The notes: generated from the sequence alone by a model not told the origin. 64,000 nucleotides of DNA from Phycisphaerales bacterium (GCA_022839625.1 JALHJL010000004.1:34900-98899), one strand, 5' to 3'. Counted from the stretch's first letter, positions 1 through 8,890 are shown. A program made the numbers and translations.

Positions 1-2
1 AG

Positions 3-539
3 GTCGAGCGTCTGCTTGCGGATGCCCAGGACACGGCGGCGCGCACCCTCGCCCGGGACGCGGTGCAAGCCTTCGATGAGTTGGCGAAGTGGGCCGCCGA
101 TCGCGGCCGGGCCGAGACTCTCGACGCCGTCAGCGCGGGCCGTGCGCGAATGCTCTACCTCGCGGGGCGCCATGAGGAGGCGGAGCGGGCGCTGGCGAAG
201 CTGCTGGAGAAGTACCCGCAGAACGGCAATTACCGGCACCTCCAGGCCCAGATTCTCACTGCACAGCTTGGTCCGACGGCTTCGCCGGGCGACCTGCGGC
301 GGGCGCAGGAAGCGTGGGCCGGGCTGTTGAGCGATCCGGCGATCCGCCAGCGTGCGCCCGAGCGGTACTGGGAGGCGCGGTACAACTGGCTGGCGCTGGC
401 CCTGCGGCTGGGCCAGGCGGCAGACGTGGAGAAAGCGATCTCGCAGGAGCGTGTCTGGCGGCCTGACCTCGGCGGCGACGTGTGGCGGCCGAAGTTCGAG
501 GCGTTGCTCGCGGCGGCGCGGAAGAATGATGAGAGATGA
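3..539 (+). CDS. TPR-like protein, 3' end only
   Basis: The reading frame is open from the window edge, so the true start lies upstream and only about 178 C-terminal residues are seen. The sequence is helical and rich in Ala, Leu, Arg and Glu. A segment reading LYLAGRHEEAERALAKLLEK, followed by further helix pairs, fits tetratricopeptide repeats, which act as protein-interaction scaffolds. No catalytic motif is visible. The last residues (NDER, then TGA) are read out of the GATGAG-type repeat that follows, so the repeat supplies both the tail and the stop codon. The TPR assignment is by pattern only. Confidence 0.6.
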   Translation, partial: VERLLADAQDTAARTLARDAVQAFDELAKWAADRGRAETLDAVSAGRARMLYLAGRHEEAERALAKLLEKYPQNGNYRHLQAQILTAQLGPTASPGDLRRAQEAWAGLLSDPAIRQRAPERYWEARYNWLALALRLGQAADVEKAISQERVWRPDLGGDVWRPKFEALLAAARKNDER

Positions 540-612
540 GGGATGAGAGATGAGGGATGAGAGATGAGGGATGAGGGATGAGGGATGAAGGATAAGGGAT
601 GAGGGATAGGAG
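528..612. repeat. GATGAGGG-type purine tandem repeat
   Basis: Imperfect tandem units of 7-8 bases (GATGAGG, GATGAGA, GATAAGG) start inside the last codons of the TPR gene. The same family recurs at 25379-25410, 47310-47375 and, inverted, 47455-47475. It is almost pure purine on the top strand. It marks a gene 3' end here and a translation start at nuoL. Confidence 0.8.
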
Positions 613-650
613 ATTCGGAACCAGGGGTCAGGGACCCGGCGCGCGGCTCG

Positions 651-735
651 GATCAGAACCGCGACCGTGAGGGAGCGGACGCGCAGCGCGACATCGGCAG
701 CACTGCCACTCCCCAACGGTCGCGGTTCGGATCAG
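651..735. repeat. REP-like palindrome (ACCGCGACCGT family)
   Basis: Arms at 651-668 and 716-733 are inverted complements with one mismatch, so the unit could fold as a stem with a loop of about 47 nt. Related sequence occurs at 29414-29438 inside the 3' end of nuoM and at 61885-61945 upstream of the UvrA-like gene. Its translation gives the peptide DGRGSE or HGRGSD, depending on orientation. Confidence 0.7.
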
Positions 736-771
736 TGGCGCTAGGTCCGCTCGCTCGCGCTCGGGGCTCTG

Positions 772-1390
772 ATTGCCGCTGAGGCCCGCTACGTCCAGGC
801 CCCAAGTGTACTTACGGACTACCGCATTGCCGGCCATGCCGTTCAGTTCCATGAGCAAGAGCCAGTCCGACCAGACGAACTTGCGGTACTCGACCAGCTC
901 CCAGCCCAGCGGCTGCGCATCAAAGATCTTGAACGCCTTTTTCGCGATCCGCCGACCCAACAGTCCGCCGCAGAACTCCTCGTGGACCGGTCACCCGTAG
1001 CGTCGGACCCCCGTGTCCGACGTTCGTCGAGCCGAATGGAATCCTCGCCGGACACCCGCCACGCCGGGCAAGCTCGGGTCCGGCGCTACACTTCTGCGGC
1101 GGACTGCTAAGTAATCACACACGTACTCGACCTTCTGGTCGCCGTAGTGCAGGACGGTGCCCGGCGAACCGACGCGGACCAGCCGGTTCTCGGCGTCATA
1201 GGTGTAGGCGGCTCGCAGGCCGCTGCCGCCGCCGTCTTCCAGCAGCGCGACAAACGGGTTGAGGTCATCATTGTTCGTTGTGCCGTCGCCGTTGATGTCG
1301 CCGTTGAGGATGTTGCAGTTCGGGTACTGCCGGCGGGTAAGCCCCGCCACCCACCGCCACAGCTCCAGCGACCTCGGGCACTTCCCGCAT
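772..1390 (-). pseudogene. RHS/YD-repeat protein remnant
   Basis: Two blocks on the minus strand match planctomycete RHS/YD-repeat proteins. The upstream block (about 1390-1107) has a dockerin-like segment, NGDINGDGTTNNDDLNPFV, then a YD repeat, TYDAENRLVRV, ending in YVCDYL. The downstream block (about 960-772) resumes with GRRIAKKAFK, WLLLMELNG and VRKYTWGLD. Joined, they read DYL-GRR, a typical RHS junction. A 146-bp element (961-1106) separates them and puts stops in frame. No start or full 5' region remains, so this is a fragment rather than a working gene. Confidence 0.7.
961..1106. mobile_element. 146-bp MITE-like element inside the RHS remnant
   Basis: Its ends are perfect 15-bp inverted repeats, CAGTCCGCCGCAGAA at 961-975 and the complement at 1092-1106. 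Inside are a GTAGCG...GTCCGACG unit (996-1021) and a hairpin (about 1047-1090), both related to the repeats that bound the transposase at 18348-19005. It has no coding capacity. It interrupts an RHS reading frame between the codons for DYL and GRR, which gives independent evidence of insertion. The first 29 bases recur at 47421-47449 with two mismatches. Confidence 0.7.
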
Positions 1391-1550
1391 CGCAACGGCC
1401 TCGGGGCGCGGCGGAGTCGCCTTGACGGTCCGGGCGCACCGTGGTTAGCATCGTCCTGGCACGTTGGGCCGGCGATGGTCGCCAGAGGTTTTGCCGCACG
1501 CGGTGCGGTCAGGTAGCGAGGCAGGTTTCTGCCCACAGGCAACGTCGCGC

Positions 1551-2420
1551 ATGATCGTGGACTGTCATACCCAGGTGTGGAACTCGGGCACCGCACTGCT
1601 GCGGGCCGGCGGGCCGGCCGCCGGCCTGAAAGCCGACGAACATCGCCACCTGAAGGCCGTCGATCCGGTCGACAAGGCCTTCGTGCTCGCCTTCAAGAGC
1701 CGCTACCTGGGGGCCGAGATCCCGAACCGCTTCGTCGCGGATTACGTGCGGCGCAACGCCGCGAAGATGATCGGTTTCGCCAGCGTGGACCCCACGGAGC
1801 GTGACTGGCTGAGCGAGCTGCGCGTGGCACAAGAGGAGCTGAGCCTCAAGGGCGTGGTGATCTCGCCGGAGATGCAGGACTTCCACCCGGCGGACACGCG
1901 CGCCATGCGGCTCTACGAGGAATGCGCCCAGCGCCGGTTGCCCGTGATCATCGAGCAGGACCACCGCCACGCCAGCGGCAAGATGGAGTACGCCGAGCCG
2001 CGCCTGCTGGACGAAGTCGCGCGGGAGTTCCCGGAGCTGCGTCTGGTGGTCGCGCGCCTGGGGCATCCCTGGATCGCGCAGACGATCGTGCTGCTCGGCA
2101 AGCACGCCAACGTGTACGCCGACGTCGCCGGCCTGTTGCCGCAGCCGTGGCTGAGCTACACGTCGCTCTTGTCGGCGTACGAATACGGTGTGGCGGACAA
2201 GCTGCTGTTCGGCAGCGATTTTCCGTACCGGGTGCCCGCCGCCTGCATCGAGGCCCTCTACTCGGTCAACCAGTTCACGCACGGGACGACGCTCCAGCCG
2301 ATCCCGCGCGAGCAACTGCGCGGCATCGTCGAGCGGGACGCGCTGGCGCTGCTCGGCATCGGCAGTCCCGCGGAGCCGAACTCCAGACCAAAGCATGCGA
2401 TCTTCGCCGAAGATGAGTAA
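1551..2420 (+). CDS. Amidohydrolase-family metal-dependent hydrolase
   Basis: A 289-residue TIM-barrel hydrolase of the amidohydrolase-2 type. Landmarks are VDCHTQVW near the N-terminus in place of the usual HxH motif, the EQDHRH strand, RLGHPW and GSDFPY, whose Asp is the usual last metal ligand. The second His of HxH is Gln here, so metal binding may differ from better known members. Substrate cannot be told from sequence. The start at ATG 1551 places the metal motif at residues 3-8, as is normal for the family. Its stop overlaps the start of the next gene by 8 nt, which suggests co-expression. Confidence 0.8.
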   Translation: MIVDCHTQVWNSGTALLRAGGPAAGLKADEHRHLKAVDPVDKAFVLAFKSRYLGAEIPNRFVADYVRRNAAKMIGFASVDPTERDWLSELRVAQEELSLKGVVISPEMQDFHPADTRAMRLYEECAQRRLPVIIEQDHRHASGKMEYAEPRLLDEVAREFPELRLVVARLGHPWIAQTIVLLGKHANVYADVAGLLPQPWLSYTSLLSAYEYGVADKLLFGSDFPYRVPAACIEALYSVNQFTHGTTLQPIPREQLRGIVERDALALLGIGSPAEPNSRPKHAIFAEDE

Positions 2421-2976
2421 GCATCGGACCGAAAGCTTGTTCCTGGGCCTGGCCGCGCTCTGCGTGGCCGTCACCCAGCTCGGCTGCGGCGGCGGCTCGC
2501 ACGTGAAGCTCGTCTCGTACAAGGACCCCTATTTCCCGGAGAAGTACTTCGTCGACCTGTCGACGTGCGCCTACCGGCTCGAGCCCGACGGCCGCATCCA
2601 TGCCGTCGGACGCGCCGTGCAGGAAGACGACCAGGGCACCACGAGCCAGCACCTCTGCATCCGTATCTTCTGGCAGCCCAAGCCCGGCAAGACGCCCGCC
2701 GACCGGACCACGACCGACGCGCTCCTGCGCTACGTGATCGCGACCGATACCGGCGTCGCCGTCTACACCGGCACCGGTTTCGCGTACCCAACGAAGTCAC
2801 CTGACGGCGGCCTGCGGATCGCGCTGGAGTCCGGTCGCCTGCGTCTCCAGTCGCGCAGCGGCGACCTCGACGACCTGTTCGGCAACACGCAGATCACCGG
2901 CCACCTGGCAGCGCGCAACGACCCCGCCACGGCCGCCACTCTGATCCGCGAAGCGGAACTCCGGGCGGCCCGGTAA
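2413..2976 (+). CDS. Predicted lipoprotein of unknown function
   Basis: 187 residues. A basic N-terminus and a hydrophobic stretch end in the lipobox-like TQLGC near residue 25, so it should be exported and lipid-anchored. The mature part has no recognised catalytic motif and is rich in beta-type segments. It starts at ATG 2413 inside the end of the amidohydrolase gene (8-nt overlap), pointing to translational coupling. I do not recognise a family. Confidence 0.7.
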   Translation: MSKHRTESLFLGLAALCVAVTQLGCGGGSHVKLVSYKDPYFPEKYFVDLSTCAYRLEPDGRIHAVGRAVQEDDQGTTSQHLCIRIFWQPKPGKTPADRTTTDALLRYVIATDTGVAVYTGTGFAYPTKSPDGGLRIALESGRLRLQSRSGDLDDLFGNTQITGHLAARNDPATAATLIREAELRAAR

Positions 2977-3181
2977 GGGCCTGCGGGCTGGATGCTTCCG
3001 GGTGCCCTACCGCGCTTGAGGAAGGAATGGGAAAGCACGTTGCCCCCAGTGCACGAGTCCCTGCCCGCCCGAGCGCATCCGGGCCGGCGGGGAGCAACAC
3101 ACCCTGGCCCCGGGCTCGCCTGCTCCCGGTCGCCGGGACCCCAAAGCATGACCACTTGGGAGCGGTTAGCGACGGGTACGC

Positions 3182-4255
3182 ATGACCTCTCGGGAGATTG
3201 TCGAGCGCGCCATCACGTTCAACAGCCCGCCGCGGCTGCCGCTCAAGTTCGACATCGTCGGCGTCAATGACTGCTACGATGTGTGGACAGCCGATCCCAC
3301 CGGCTGGGACTGGGGGTTCACGGGGCGCGCCGCCGATGAGTGGGGCTGCGTGTGGGCCAAGACCAGCGTGGCGAACACCGGCCAGGTTGTCGAGCACCCG
3401 CTCGCGGACCTCGCGCAACTCAAGGACTTCCGGTGGCCCGATCCCGACGACCCGCGCCGGTACCGGGGTTTCGCCCAACAACTCGCCGGCGCCGGTGACA
3501 AGTTCGTCATGTTCTGCTTCGGGCAAGGTATCTGGGAGCGGCTGCACATGCTCCTCGGGATGGAGCAGGCCCTGATGGCCCTGGTCCGCCGCAAGGATGA
3601 GGCGCACGAGATTCTCGACCGCGTGCTCGACCACCACCTGGCCGTCCTGCGGCGGTGCCACGCGCTGGCCGATGGCCGCCTCGACGCCGCGGCGATGGCC
3701 GACGACTGGGGCGTCCAGGACCGCGCGTTCATCTCGGTCAAGATGTTCCGGGAGTTCTTCAAGCCGCGCTACCAGCGCTGGTTCGACGAGATCAAGCGGC
3801 TCGGCCTGCACACCTGGATGCACTCCTGCGGCAAGATCAACACGATCGTCCCCGAACTCATCGACTGCGGCCTCGAGGTCATCAACAACCAGCAGCCGAA
3901 CACGGTTGGCCTGCGGGAGTTCGGCGACGCCTTCCGCGGCCAGGTCTGCTTCGAGGCCATCGTCGACACGCAGACCACGCTGCCGCGCGGAACTTACGAC
4001 GAAATCCGCCGGCAGGTGCGCGAGATCTGCCAGCACTACGCCACCCCGCGCGGCGGACTCATCGCCAGCGATTACAACGATGCCGCCGCCATCGGCGTCA
4101 CCGCCGACCGGCGCTACGTGATGTTCGAGGCGTTTGCCGAGTGCGGCGGCTATCCCGACTACCGGGAAATCCTGGCGCAGGCCCGTGGCGGCGAGCCTCG
4201 CGCGGGGCATTCGTGGGGGCGCCAGACGAGCGCGCCGCCCGACGCGGGCCGGTGA
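3182..4255 (+). CDS. Uroporphyrinogen decarboxylase-like (URO-D family) protein
   Basis: 357 residues with the URO-D fold pattern used by HemE and by corrinoid methyltransferases such as MtbA/MtaA. The N-terminal motif REIVERAITF resembles the usual R..v..al.f.....P start, and the mid-protein segment ADDWGVQ and HSCGKI also fit. The HemE signature residues are not obvious and this subgroup is common in planctomycetes with unknown substrates, so heme synthesis is not implied. The last about 20 residues are low-complexity. It starts at ATG 3182 without a strong ribosome-binding site. Confidence 0.75.
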   Translation: MTSREIVERAITFNSPPRLPLKFDIVGVNDCYDVWTADPTGWDWGFTGRAADEWGCVWAKTSVANTGQVVEHPLADLAQLKDFRWPDPDDPRRYRGFAQQLAGAGDKFVMFCFGQGIWERLHMLLGMEQALMALVRRKDEAHEILDRVLDHHLAVLRRCHALADGRLDAAAMADDWGVQDRAFISVKMFREFFKPRYQRWFDEIKRLGLHTWMHSCGKINTIVPELIDCGLEVINNQQPNTVGLREFGDAFRGQVCFEAIVDTQTTLPRGTYDEIRRQVREICQHYATPRGGLIASDYNDAAAIGVTADRRYVMFEAFAECGGYPDYREILAQARGGEPRAGHSWGRQTSAPPDAGR

Positions 4256-4652
4256 CGCCTGCGCTAATCAGGGGAGCGTCAAGTTGCCGATAATCCGGGT
4301 GTGAAAACGGCCTTCGCCGCGCCTGGCCGCGCGAGCGTAAGTCCCGCTGGCGCAGAAGCTGCGTCCCTGTCACCCTGGTCCCGTTCCGCCCGGGAGCGCG
4401 TTCGTGCTCTGCCTGACACGCACGTCCGGTTCGCGGCCGCGAATCAGCATCGCCGACGATGAGTACGGGGCCGATCGGGGGCCAGGGCGGCTTCGCGTCC
4501 GCGCCGTTCCGTGGCCAGCGGCGCGCGACTGCGACGCGCTTATGGGGCCTCAAGAAAACGCGCCGTTCTCACTTTTCTCTGGCCGCCGGCCTCTCGATGA
4601 AATAGGTGAGCCAGGTCGTACCTGGTCACCCGCCGGTTACCGCGAGAGGCAT
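4256..4652. other. Gene-free stretch
   Basis: About 400 bases with no supported coding sequence. Short open frames here have no ribosome-binding site or recognisable protein pattern. A promoter for the 4653 gene is expected but no clear box is visible. Confidence 0.5.
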
Positions 4653-5717
4653 ATGAAGCCGGTCCTGTTTGTCGTCTGCTTCACGCTGGGCGTAACCCTG
4701 ATGGTGTTCAGCGGCTACCTGCCCGATGCGGCCAGTGCGCGCAGCAGCGAACCGGGCAGCGCAAGTGGGTTCGATGGCCTCGCGCCGGATGGCTCCCCCG
4801 CAACGCTCACGGTCACCCGTCGCGTGATCAGCGAGCACGAAGAGAGCTATCTCCGGCCGGCGTACGACGCTCCCGCCTTCGCCGTGCCCGACGCGGACCA
4901 GGCCGCAGACCCCGACCCGCTCCGCACGGACGACAGTGCGCTTGCGGCGGACGCGGAGCAGCCGGCGGCCCCGAACCCGGAACAGCCCGTTCCCGACCCG
5001 GGCGAGGCGGCCGACGATCCCGCGCCACGCCCAGCGCCGGACGAGCCGACAGTCGAGAGCGAAGACGCGGCCCTGACGGCCTTCGCCGGACCGGAGCGCG
5101 TGATCTGGAGCGGCTGGGACGAGCTGCCGCTCGAGGGCAGCGCCAGCGGCGGCAGCGGTGAGTTGTTCTACCGTTGGCGGCAGACCGGCGGGTCGAAGAC
5201 CCTGACGATCGCGAATGATGCCCTGGCCGTGACGACGGCGAGCGGGCTTCTGGCCGACGGGGGTGCCTCCTGGCGGGCGGCGACCTACGAGTTTGAGCTC
5301 ACGGTGAACGACGCCCGCGGCGCCCAGGCCGTGGACTACGTCAAGTACCGCGTCTACTCCGCCCCGCCCTTGAAGATCCGGCCGACGCCGGAACGGTTCT
5401 TCGAGTACCGCAACGGCTATCAATTGGCGCACTTCGTGTCGTGGGTCACGAACCTCGAGACGTACGAGGCGCAGTTCGAGATCGCTTCGCCCACCGAGCT
5501 GACGATCACCAAGGTGGCCGGCGACGCCTGCGAGGTGACGGGCGAGAAGCTCGACCGCGCGTTCCTCTACCAAGTCCTGGTTCTGGGGCAGGTCGGGCAG
5601 GCGAACTCGTGGGTCGAGCTGCTGATTGACACGGAAGAGCAGGTCCCAGCCATCGTGCAACTCGGCGTGCACTGGGAGTCGCGGCGGACGGACGCCGACG
5701 GCCCGGTAGCGCCGTAG
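4653..5717 (+). CDS. Exported protein with Pro/Asp-rich linker and PKD-like domain
   Basis: 354 residues. An N-terminal hydrophobic segment (about residues 4-21) is a signal peptide or anchor. Residues about 75-145 are a Pro/Ala/Asp-rich low-complexity linker. Residues about 150-240 (GPERVIWSGWDELPLEGSAS, then WRQTGG and FELTVND) fit a PKD/Ig-like beta-sandwich, usually a spacer in secreted proteins. The C-terminal part is unassigned. GAGAGG sits 5 nt before ATG 4653. A 47-residue membrane peptide follows 12 nt after the stop and may be co-transcribed. Confidence 0.7.
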   Translation: MKPVLFVVCFTLGVTLMVFSGYLPDAASARSSEPGSASGFDGLAPDGSPATLTVTRRVISEHEESYLRPAYDAPAFAVPDADQAADPDPLRTDDSALAADAEQPAAPNPEQPVPDPGEAADDPAPRPAPDEPTVESEDAALTAFAGPERVIWSGWDELPLEGSASGGSGELFYRWRQTGGSKTLTIANDALAVTTASGLLADGGASWRAATYEFELTVNDARGAQAVDYVKYRVYSAPPLKIRPTPERFFEYRNGYQLAHFVSWVTNLETYEAQFEIASPTELTITKVAGDACEVTGEKLDRAFLYQVLVLGQVGQANSWVELLIDTEEQVPAIVQLGVHWESRRTDADGPVAP

Positions 5718-5728
5718 GTCAACTGGTC

Positions 5729-5872
5729 ATGAGTACGCTACTCTGGCTCGTCGGATTCGGGCTCATGATGTTCAGCTTCACCTTCCTGTTCGGAAAGGCG
5801 GAGGAGACCCACCAGCCGCGCATCAGCGTCGAGCCGTGGTGGCCGGACCGCGGCGGGCGGGGGAAGAAGTAG
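5729..5872 (+). CDS. Small single-pass membrane protein (47 aa)
   Basis: Starts ATG at 5729 and ends TAG at 5870-5872. Residues 3-21 form one hydrophobic helix (LLWLVGFGLMMFSFTFLFG), followed by a charged C-terminal tail ending RGGRGKK. It lies 12 nt after the exported PKD-like protein, so the two may act together. No family is recognised. The strong hydrophobic-then-polar pattern argues against chance, but the case rests on composition and position alone. Confidence 0.45.
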   Translation: MSTLLWLVGFGLMMFSFTFLFGKAEETHQPRISVEPWWPDRGGRGKK

Positions 5873-6040
5873 GGGAATGCGGAAGAACTGGTTGATGCAG
5901 TAGACGACCCGAAGGGTAATCAGCTCTTTTATGGCGGATCATCTGGTTGATGGGGTGGGCCGATGAAGATATCATCAGGGGCCTTGAGACATCTCGTAGC
6001 GTCGATTGATCGAGCGAGACTCGTCCGTTTAAGGTGAGGT

Positions 6041-6151
6041 GAATTGCCGTGCGCAATCATGCGGCGCGGGAGGGCGAGGCTCCCGCCGAGCCGCGGCTCG
6101 CCAGGAGGCTCGCCCTCCCGGCGCGCGCCGCCGAATCGCGCACGGTGATTT
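6041..6151. mobile_element. 111-bp MITE-like palindromic element, copy 1
   Basis: The right end AAATCACCGTGCG (minus strand) and the degenerate left end GAATTGCCGTGCG form terminal inverted repeats around a long GC palindrome (GGGAGGGCGAG...CTCGCCCTCCC). A second copy of the same 111-bp length lies inverted at 27537-27647 after nuoL. No open frame. Here it separates the 5.9-kb region from a methyltransferase fragment. Confidence 0.75.
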
Positions 6152-6275
6152 AGGAGAGAACTGAAACTACAAGAGAAGGGGAGTGCCAATACTTGGTCAG
6201 ACCCTTACATTCTCAAGGAACTACTGGCCGCCCATATAGACCCCAATCCAGAGGCAGCCAGTCGCAAGCCTGACA
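6152..6275 (+). pseudogene. N-terminal fragment of a SAM-dependent methyltransferase
   Basis: Directly after the 111-bp element, frame 2 reads NTWSDPYILKELLAAHIDPN followed by EAASRKPDT. This is the characteristic N-terminus of a class I methyltransferase subfamily. The reading then loses similarity before the SAM-binding motif and stops near 6359. There is no start codon in frame after the upstream TGA (6146-6148, inside the repeat). It is a truncated gene, possibly broken by the element, followed at once by a complete methyltransferase of another subfamily. Confidence 0.55.
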
Positions 6276-6302
6276 CCACTAATACAACAGGAGTTGTCTG
6301 TA

Positions 6303-7049
6303 GTGGACATCCCACGAATCTTCAACATCACCGAAAGTGCTCACCGCATTCATAACCCGTTCACACCCGCAAAGCTCGCTACTCTCGGCGAGGCGTTGCG
6401 CCTGGAACCGGGGACCCGTGTGCTCGATCTTGGTAGCGGTTCGGGCGAGATGCTGTGCACCTGGGCACGCGATTTCGGAATCACTGGCACCGGTATCGAC
6501 ATGAGCCGGTTGTTCTCCGAGCAAGCGAAACTCCGCGCTGAAGAACTCGGCGTCGCTGACCGAGTCGAGTTCATCCACGGCGACGCGGCCGGCTACGTCG
6601 CCGACGAAAAGGTCGATGTGGCCGCCTGTGTCGGTGCCACGTGGATCGGTGGAGGAGTGGCCGGCACGATCGAGCTGCTGGCGAAGAGCCTCCGCACTGG
6701 AGGGATCATCCTCATCGGTGAGCCGTATTGGGTGCGGCGACCGCCGACGGAAGACGTTGCCAAAGGATGCCTGGCCGGTTCGATTTCCGACTATCTCATG
6801 CTCCCAGAACTTCTCGCGTCTTTCGGCGACCTCGGCTACGACGTCGTGGAAATGGTACTGGCAGACCAGGAAGGCTGGGACAGGTACGAGGCGGCCAAGT
6901 GGCTCACCATGCGTCGATGGCTCGAAGCGAATCCCGACGATGACTTGGCGAAAGATGTTCGAGCCCAACTAACCTCGGAACCCGGACGCTACGCCACGTA
7001 CACGCGCGAATACATGGGCTGGGGCGTGTTCGCGCTGATGGCGCGGTGA
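6303..7049 (+). CDS. Class I SAM-dependent methyltransferase
   Basis: 248 residues. Motif I VLDLGSGSGE at about residues 41-50 binds SAM. The acidic residue GIDMS follows the second strand, and FIHGDA is motif II. A GEPYW motif after strand 5 is typical of a subgroup of small-molecule methyltransferases. Substrate unknown. GTG 6303 is preferred over TTG 6294 because AGGAG at 6289-6293 sits 9 nt upstream of the GTG but touches the TTG. Base composition is less GC-rich than its neighbours, and it sits beside a methyltransferase scrap and a repeat, so recent acquisition is possible. Confidence 0.85.
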   Translation: MDIPRIFNITESAHRIHNPFTPAKLATLGEALRLEPGTRVLDLGSGSGEMLCTWARDFGITGTGIDMSRLFSEQAKLRAEELGVADRVEFIHGDAAGYVADEKVDVAACVGATWIGGGVAGTIELLAKSLRTGGIILIGEPYWVRRPPTEDVAKGCLAGSISDYLMLPELLASFGDLGYDVVEMVLADQEGWDRYEAAKWLTMRRWLEANPDDDLAKDVRAQLTSEPGRYATYTREYMGWGVFALMAR

Positions 7050-7229
7050 TGCGGGGCAACTGGAGCGTACTCGTTGACAAGAGTGCTCCGCGAGCGCCTT
7101 TACGACGGTGTGTGTCTGTTAGCTTCGGATAGGGCAACGGGGCCGGTGGGCAGCTTCTCGCAGCCCAGCGCGGAGCTCAGTTTCCGGCGCTTCGTTGAAT
7201 CTCTGGTCGTGCGTCTGGTAGCTGCCGTA

Positions 7230-7372
7230 CAGACGACAGCATAGTTCTCTGGCGCCTCGGGAGGTACCTGCCGGGCGACAGCCTCGACTGGGCCGACCTG
7301 CGCCGGTGGTGCGACCGGCACGGCACGCGGGCGCGGCTCGAGGACGTCCGCCGCTCGATCCCACCGCTTTGA
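7230..7372 (+). pseudogene. C-terminal gene scrap, unknown (nucleotidyltransferase-tail-like)
   Basis: A short frame ends at TGA 7370-7372 and reads LWRLGRYLPGDSLDWADLRR then WCDRHGTRARLEDVRRSIPP. The LDW..LRRWC pattern is what one finds at the end of small antitoxin-linked nucleotidyltransferases, but the match is only by eye. No start codon with a ribosome site and no upstream domain are present, so it is treated as a remnant. Confidence 0.3.
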
Positions 7373-7414
7373 CCGTGATCCGCTATACTACCCACCCGGA
7401 GGTCCGTGCAGCGG

Positions 7415-8890
7415 ATGCCTGCTGAGCTCTTGAACATCGTCGAACGCTTCCCCGGCCGGCGGGTGCTCCTCGTCGGCGACTTCATGCTTGACCGCTACGT
7501 CTTCGGCGACGCGGAGCGCATCAGCCCCGAAGCGCCCGTGCCGGTCCTGCGCGTGATCGAGCGGCAAGACCGCGTCGGCGGAGCCGGATCGGTGGCGCTG
7601 AATGTCCTGGCCCTCGGGGCGCACGTGGCATGCTGCGGCCTGCTCGGCAAGGACTCCTTCGGCGACCGTGTCGAGAAGGCCCTGCGGGAGGCCGGCGCCG
7701 ACGTCCGTGGCCTGGTCCGCGCCGATGACCGCCCGACCGTCACGAAAACCCGGCTCGTCGGACTGGCCGAGCATCGCCACCGCCAGCAGATTCTCCGCGT
7801 CGACGACGAGATCGTGCGCCCGCCGGCGCAGAACGATGAGACGGCCCTGCTCGAGGCGGCGCGGCGGGCCTTGACGGACGCCGACGTGGTCTGCCTCGAG
7901 GACTACGGCAAGGGCGTGCTCACACGCAAGCTCTGTGCCGCACTCATCGCCGCCGCACGCCAGCAGCGCAAACCGGTCTTCGTCGACCCGGCCCGGATGA
8001 GTTGGGAGAGCTACGAAGGCGCCAGCGTGCTGACCCCGAATCGTCGAGAGCTGGAGATTGCCTGGAGCAACGGCGTCATTCCCAATGGGGAGCTGGCACC
8101 GGTCGCGTCTCAGCTCATCGAGCGTCTGGATCTCCAGGCCCTGCTCATCACCCTCGGCCGCGATGGGGCTCTGCTCGTCCGGCGCGACGGAACCGCCCGG
8201 CATTTCGCGACCACGCCCCGCGCGGTGTACGACAACACCGGCGCGGGCGACGCCGTGCTGGCGATGGCCGCGGTCGCGGTCGCCGCGGGCGCGACGCTGG
8301 AACAGGCGACCGTCCTCGCCAACATCGCCGGCGGGCTGGAAGTCAGCAAGTTCGGCTGCGTCCCGATCCCGCGGCAGGAGGTGGTGGACGAGTTGCGGCA
8401 CGGCGAGCAGCGCGGCCGCGGCAAGATCCGCTCCGTCGCCGACCTCACGGCCGAGCTCGACGCGCGCCGCCAGCGGGGCGAGACCATCGTCTTCACCAAC
8501 GGCTGCTTCGACATTCTGCACCCGGGCCATGTTGAGCTGCTGGAGAAGGCCAAGGCCCTCGGCAGCGTGCTCGTCGTCGGGTTGAACAGCGACGCGTCGG
8601 TGCGCTCGCTTGGCAAGGGCGACGGCCGGCCGTTCCGCAATCAGCGCGACCGGGCCCGGATGCTGGCGGCACTGGACGCCGTGGACTACGTGACCGTCTT
8701 CGAAGAGCCCGACCCGGCGAAGCTCATCGAGCAGATCGGCCCGGACGTACTCGTCAAGGGTTCGGACTGGGCCCGGAAGGGCGTCGTCGGGCAGCAGTTT
8801 GTCGAAGCTCGCGGCGGCCGCGTGGTGCTGATCGACCTGCTCGAAGGACACAGTACGACGGCGGAACTGGAGCGCATCCGCGGCAGGTAG
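7415..8890 (+). CDS. hldE: Bifunctional heptose-7-phosphate kinase / heptose-1-phosphate adenylyltransferase
   Basis: 491 residues covering both activities needed to make ADP-heptose for LPS core. The PfkB-type kinase domain (about 1-320) has GDFMLDRY near the start and the NTGAGD anion-hole/catalytic motif. The cytidylyltransferase-like domain (about 345-490) has TNGCFDILHPGH with the HxGH nucleotide-binding site. Length equals the usual bifunctional HldE. GGAGG at 7398-7402 is 12 nt from ATG 7415; GTG 7406 is an alternative start only 3 nt from it. gmhA follows 59 nt downstream, so two successive steps of the pathway are linked. Confidence 0.95.
   Translation: MPAELLNIVERFPGRRVLLVGDFMLDRYVFGDAERISPEAPVPVLRVIERQDRVGGAGSVALNVLALGAHVACCGLLGKDSFGDRVEKALREAGADVRGLVRADDRPTVTKTRLVGLAEHRHRQQILRVDDEIVRPPAQNDETALLEAARRALTDADVVCLEDYGKGVLTRKLCAALIAAARQQRKPVFVDPARMSWESYEGASVLTPNRRELEIAWSNGVIPNGELAPVASQLIERLDLQALLITLGRDGALLVRRDGTARHFATTPRAVYDNTGAGDAVLAMAAVAVAAGATLEQATVLANIAGGLEVSKFGCVPIPRQEVVDELRHGEQRGRGKIRSVADLTAELDARRQRGETIVFTNGCFDILHPGHVELLEKAKALGSVLVVGLNSDASVRSLGKGDGRPFRNQRDRARMLAALDAVDYVTVFEEPDPAKLIEQIGPDVLVKGSDWARKGVVGQQFVEARGGRVVLIDLLEGHSTTAELERIRGR

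Noticed and set aside
4098..4553. Minus-strand frame after the URO-D-like gene.
   Set aside because: It overlaps the certain gene, has no domain and no start signal.
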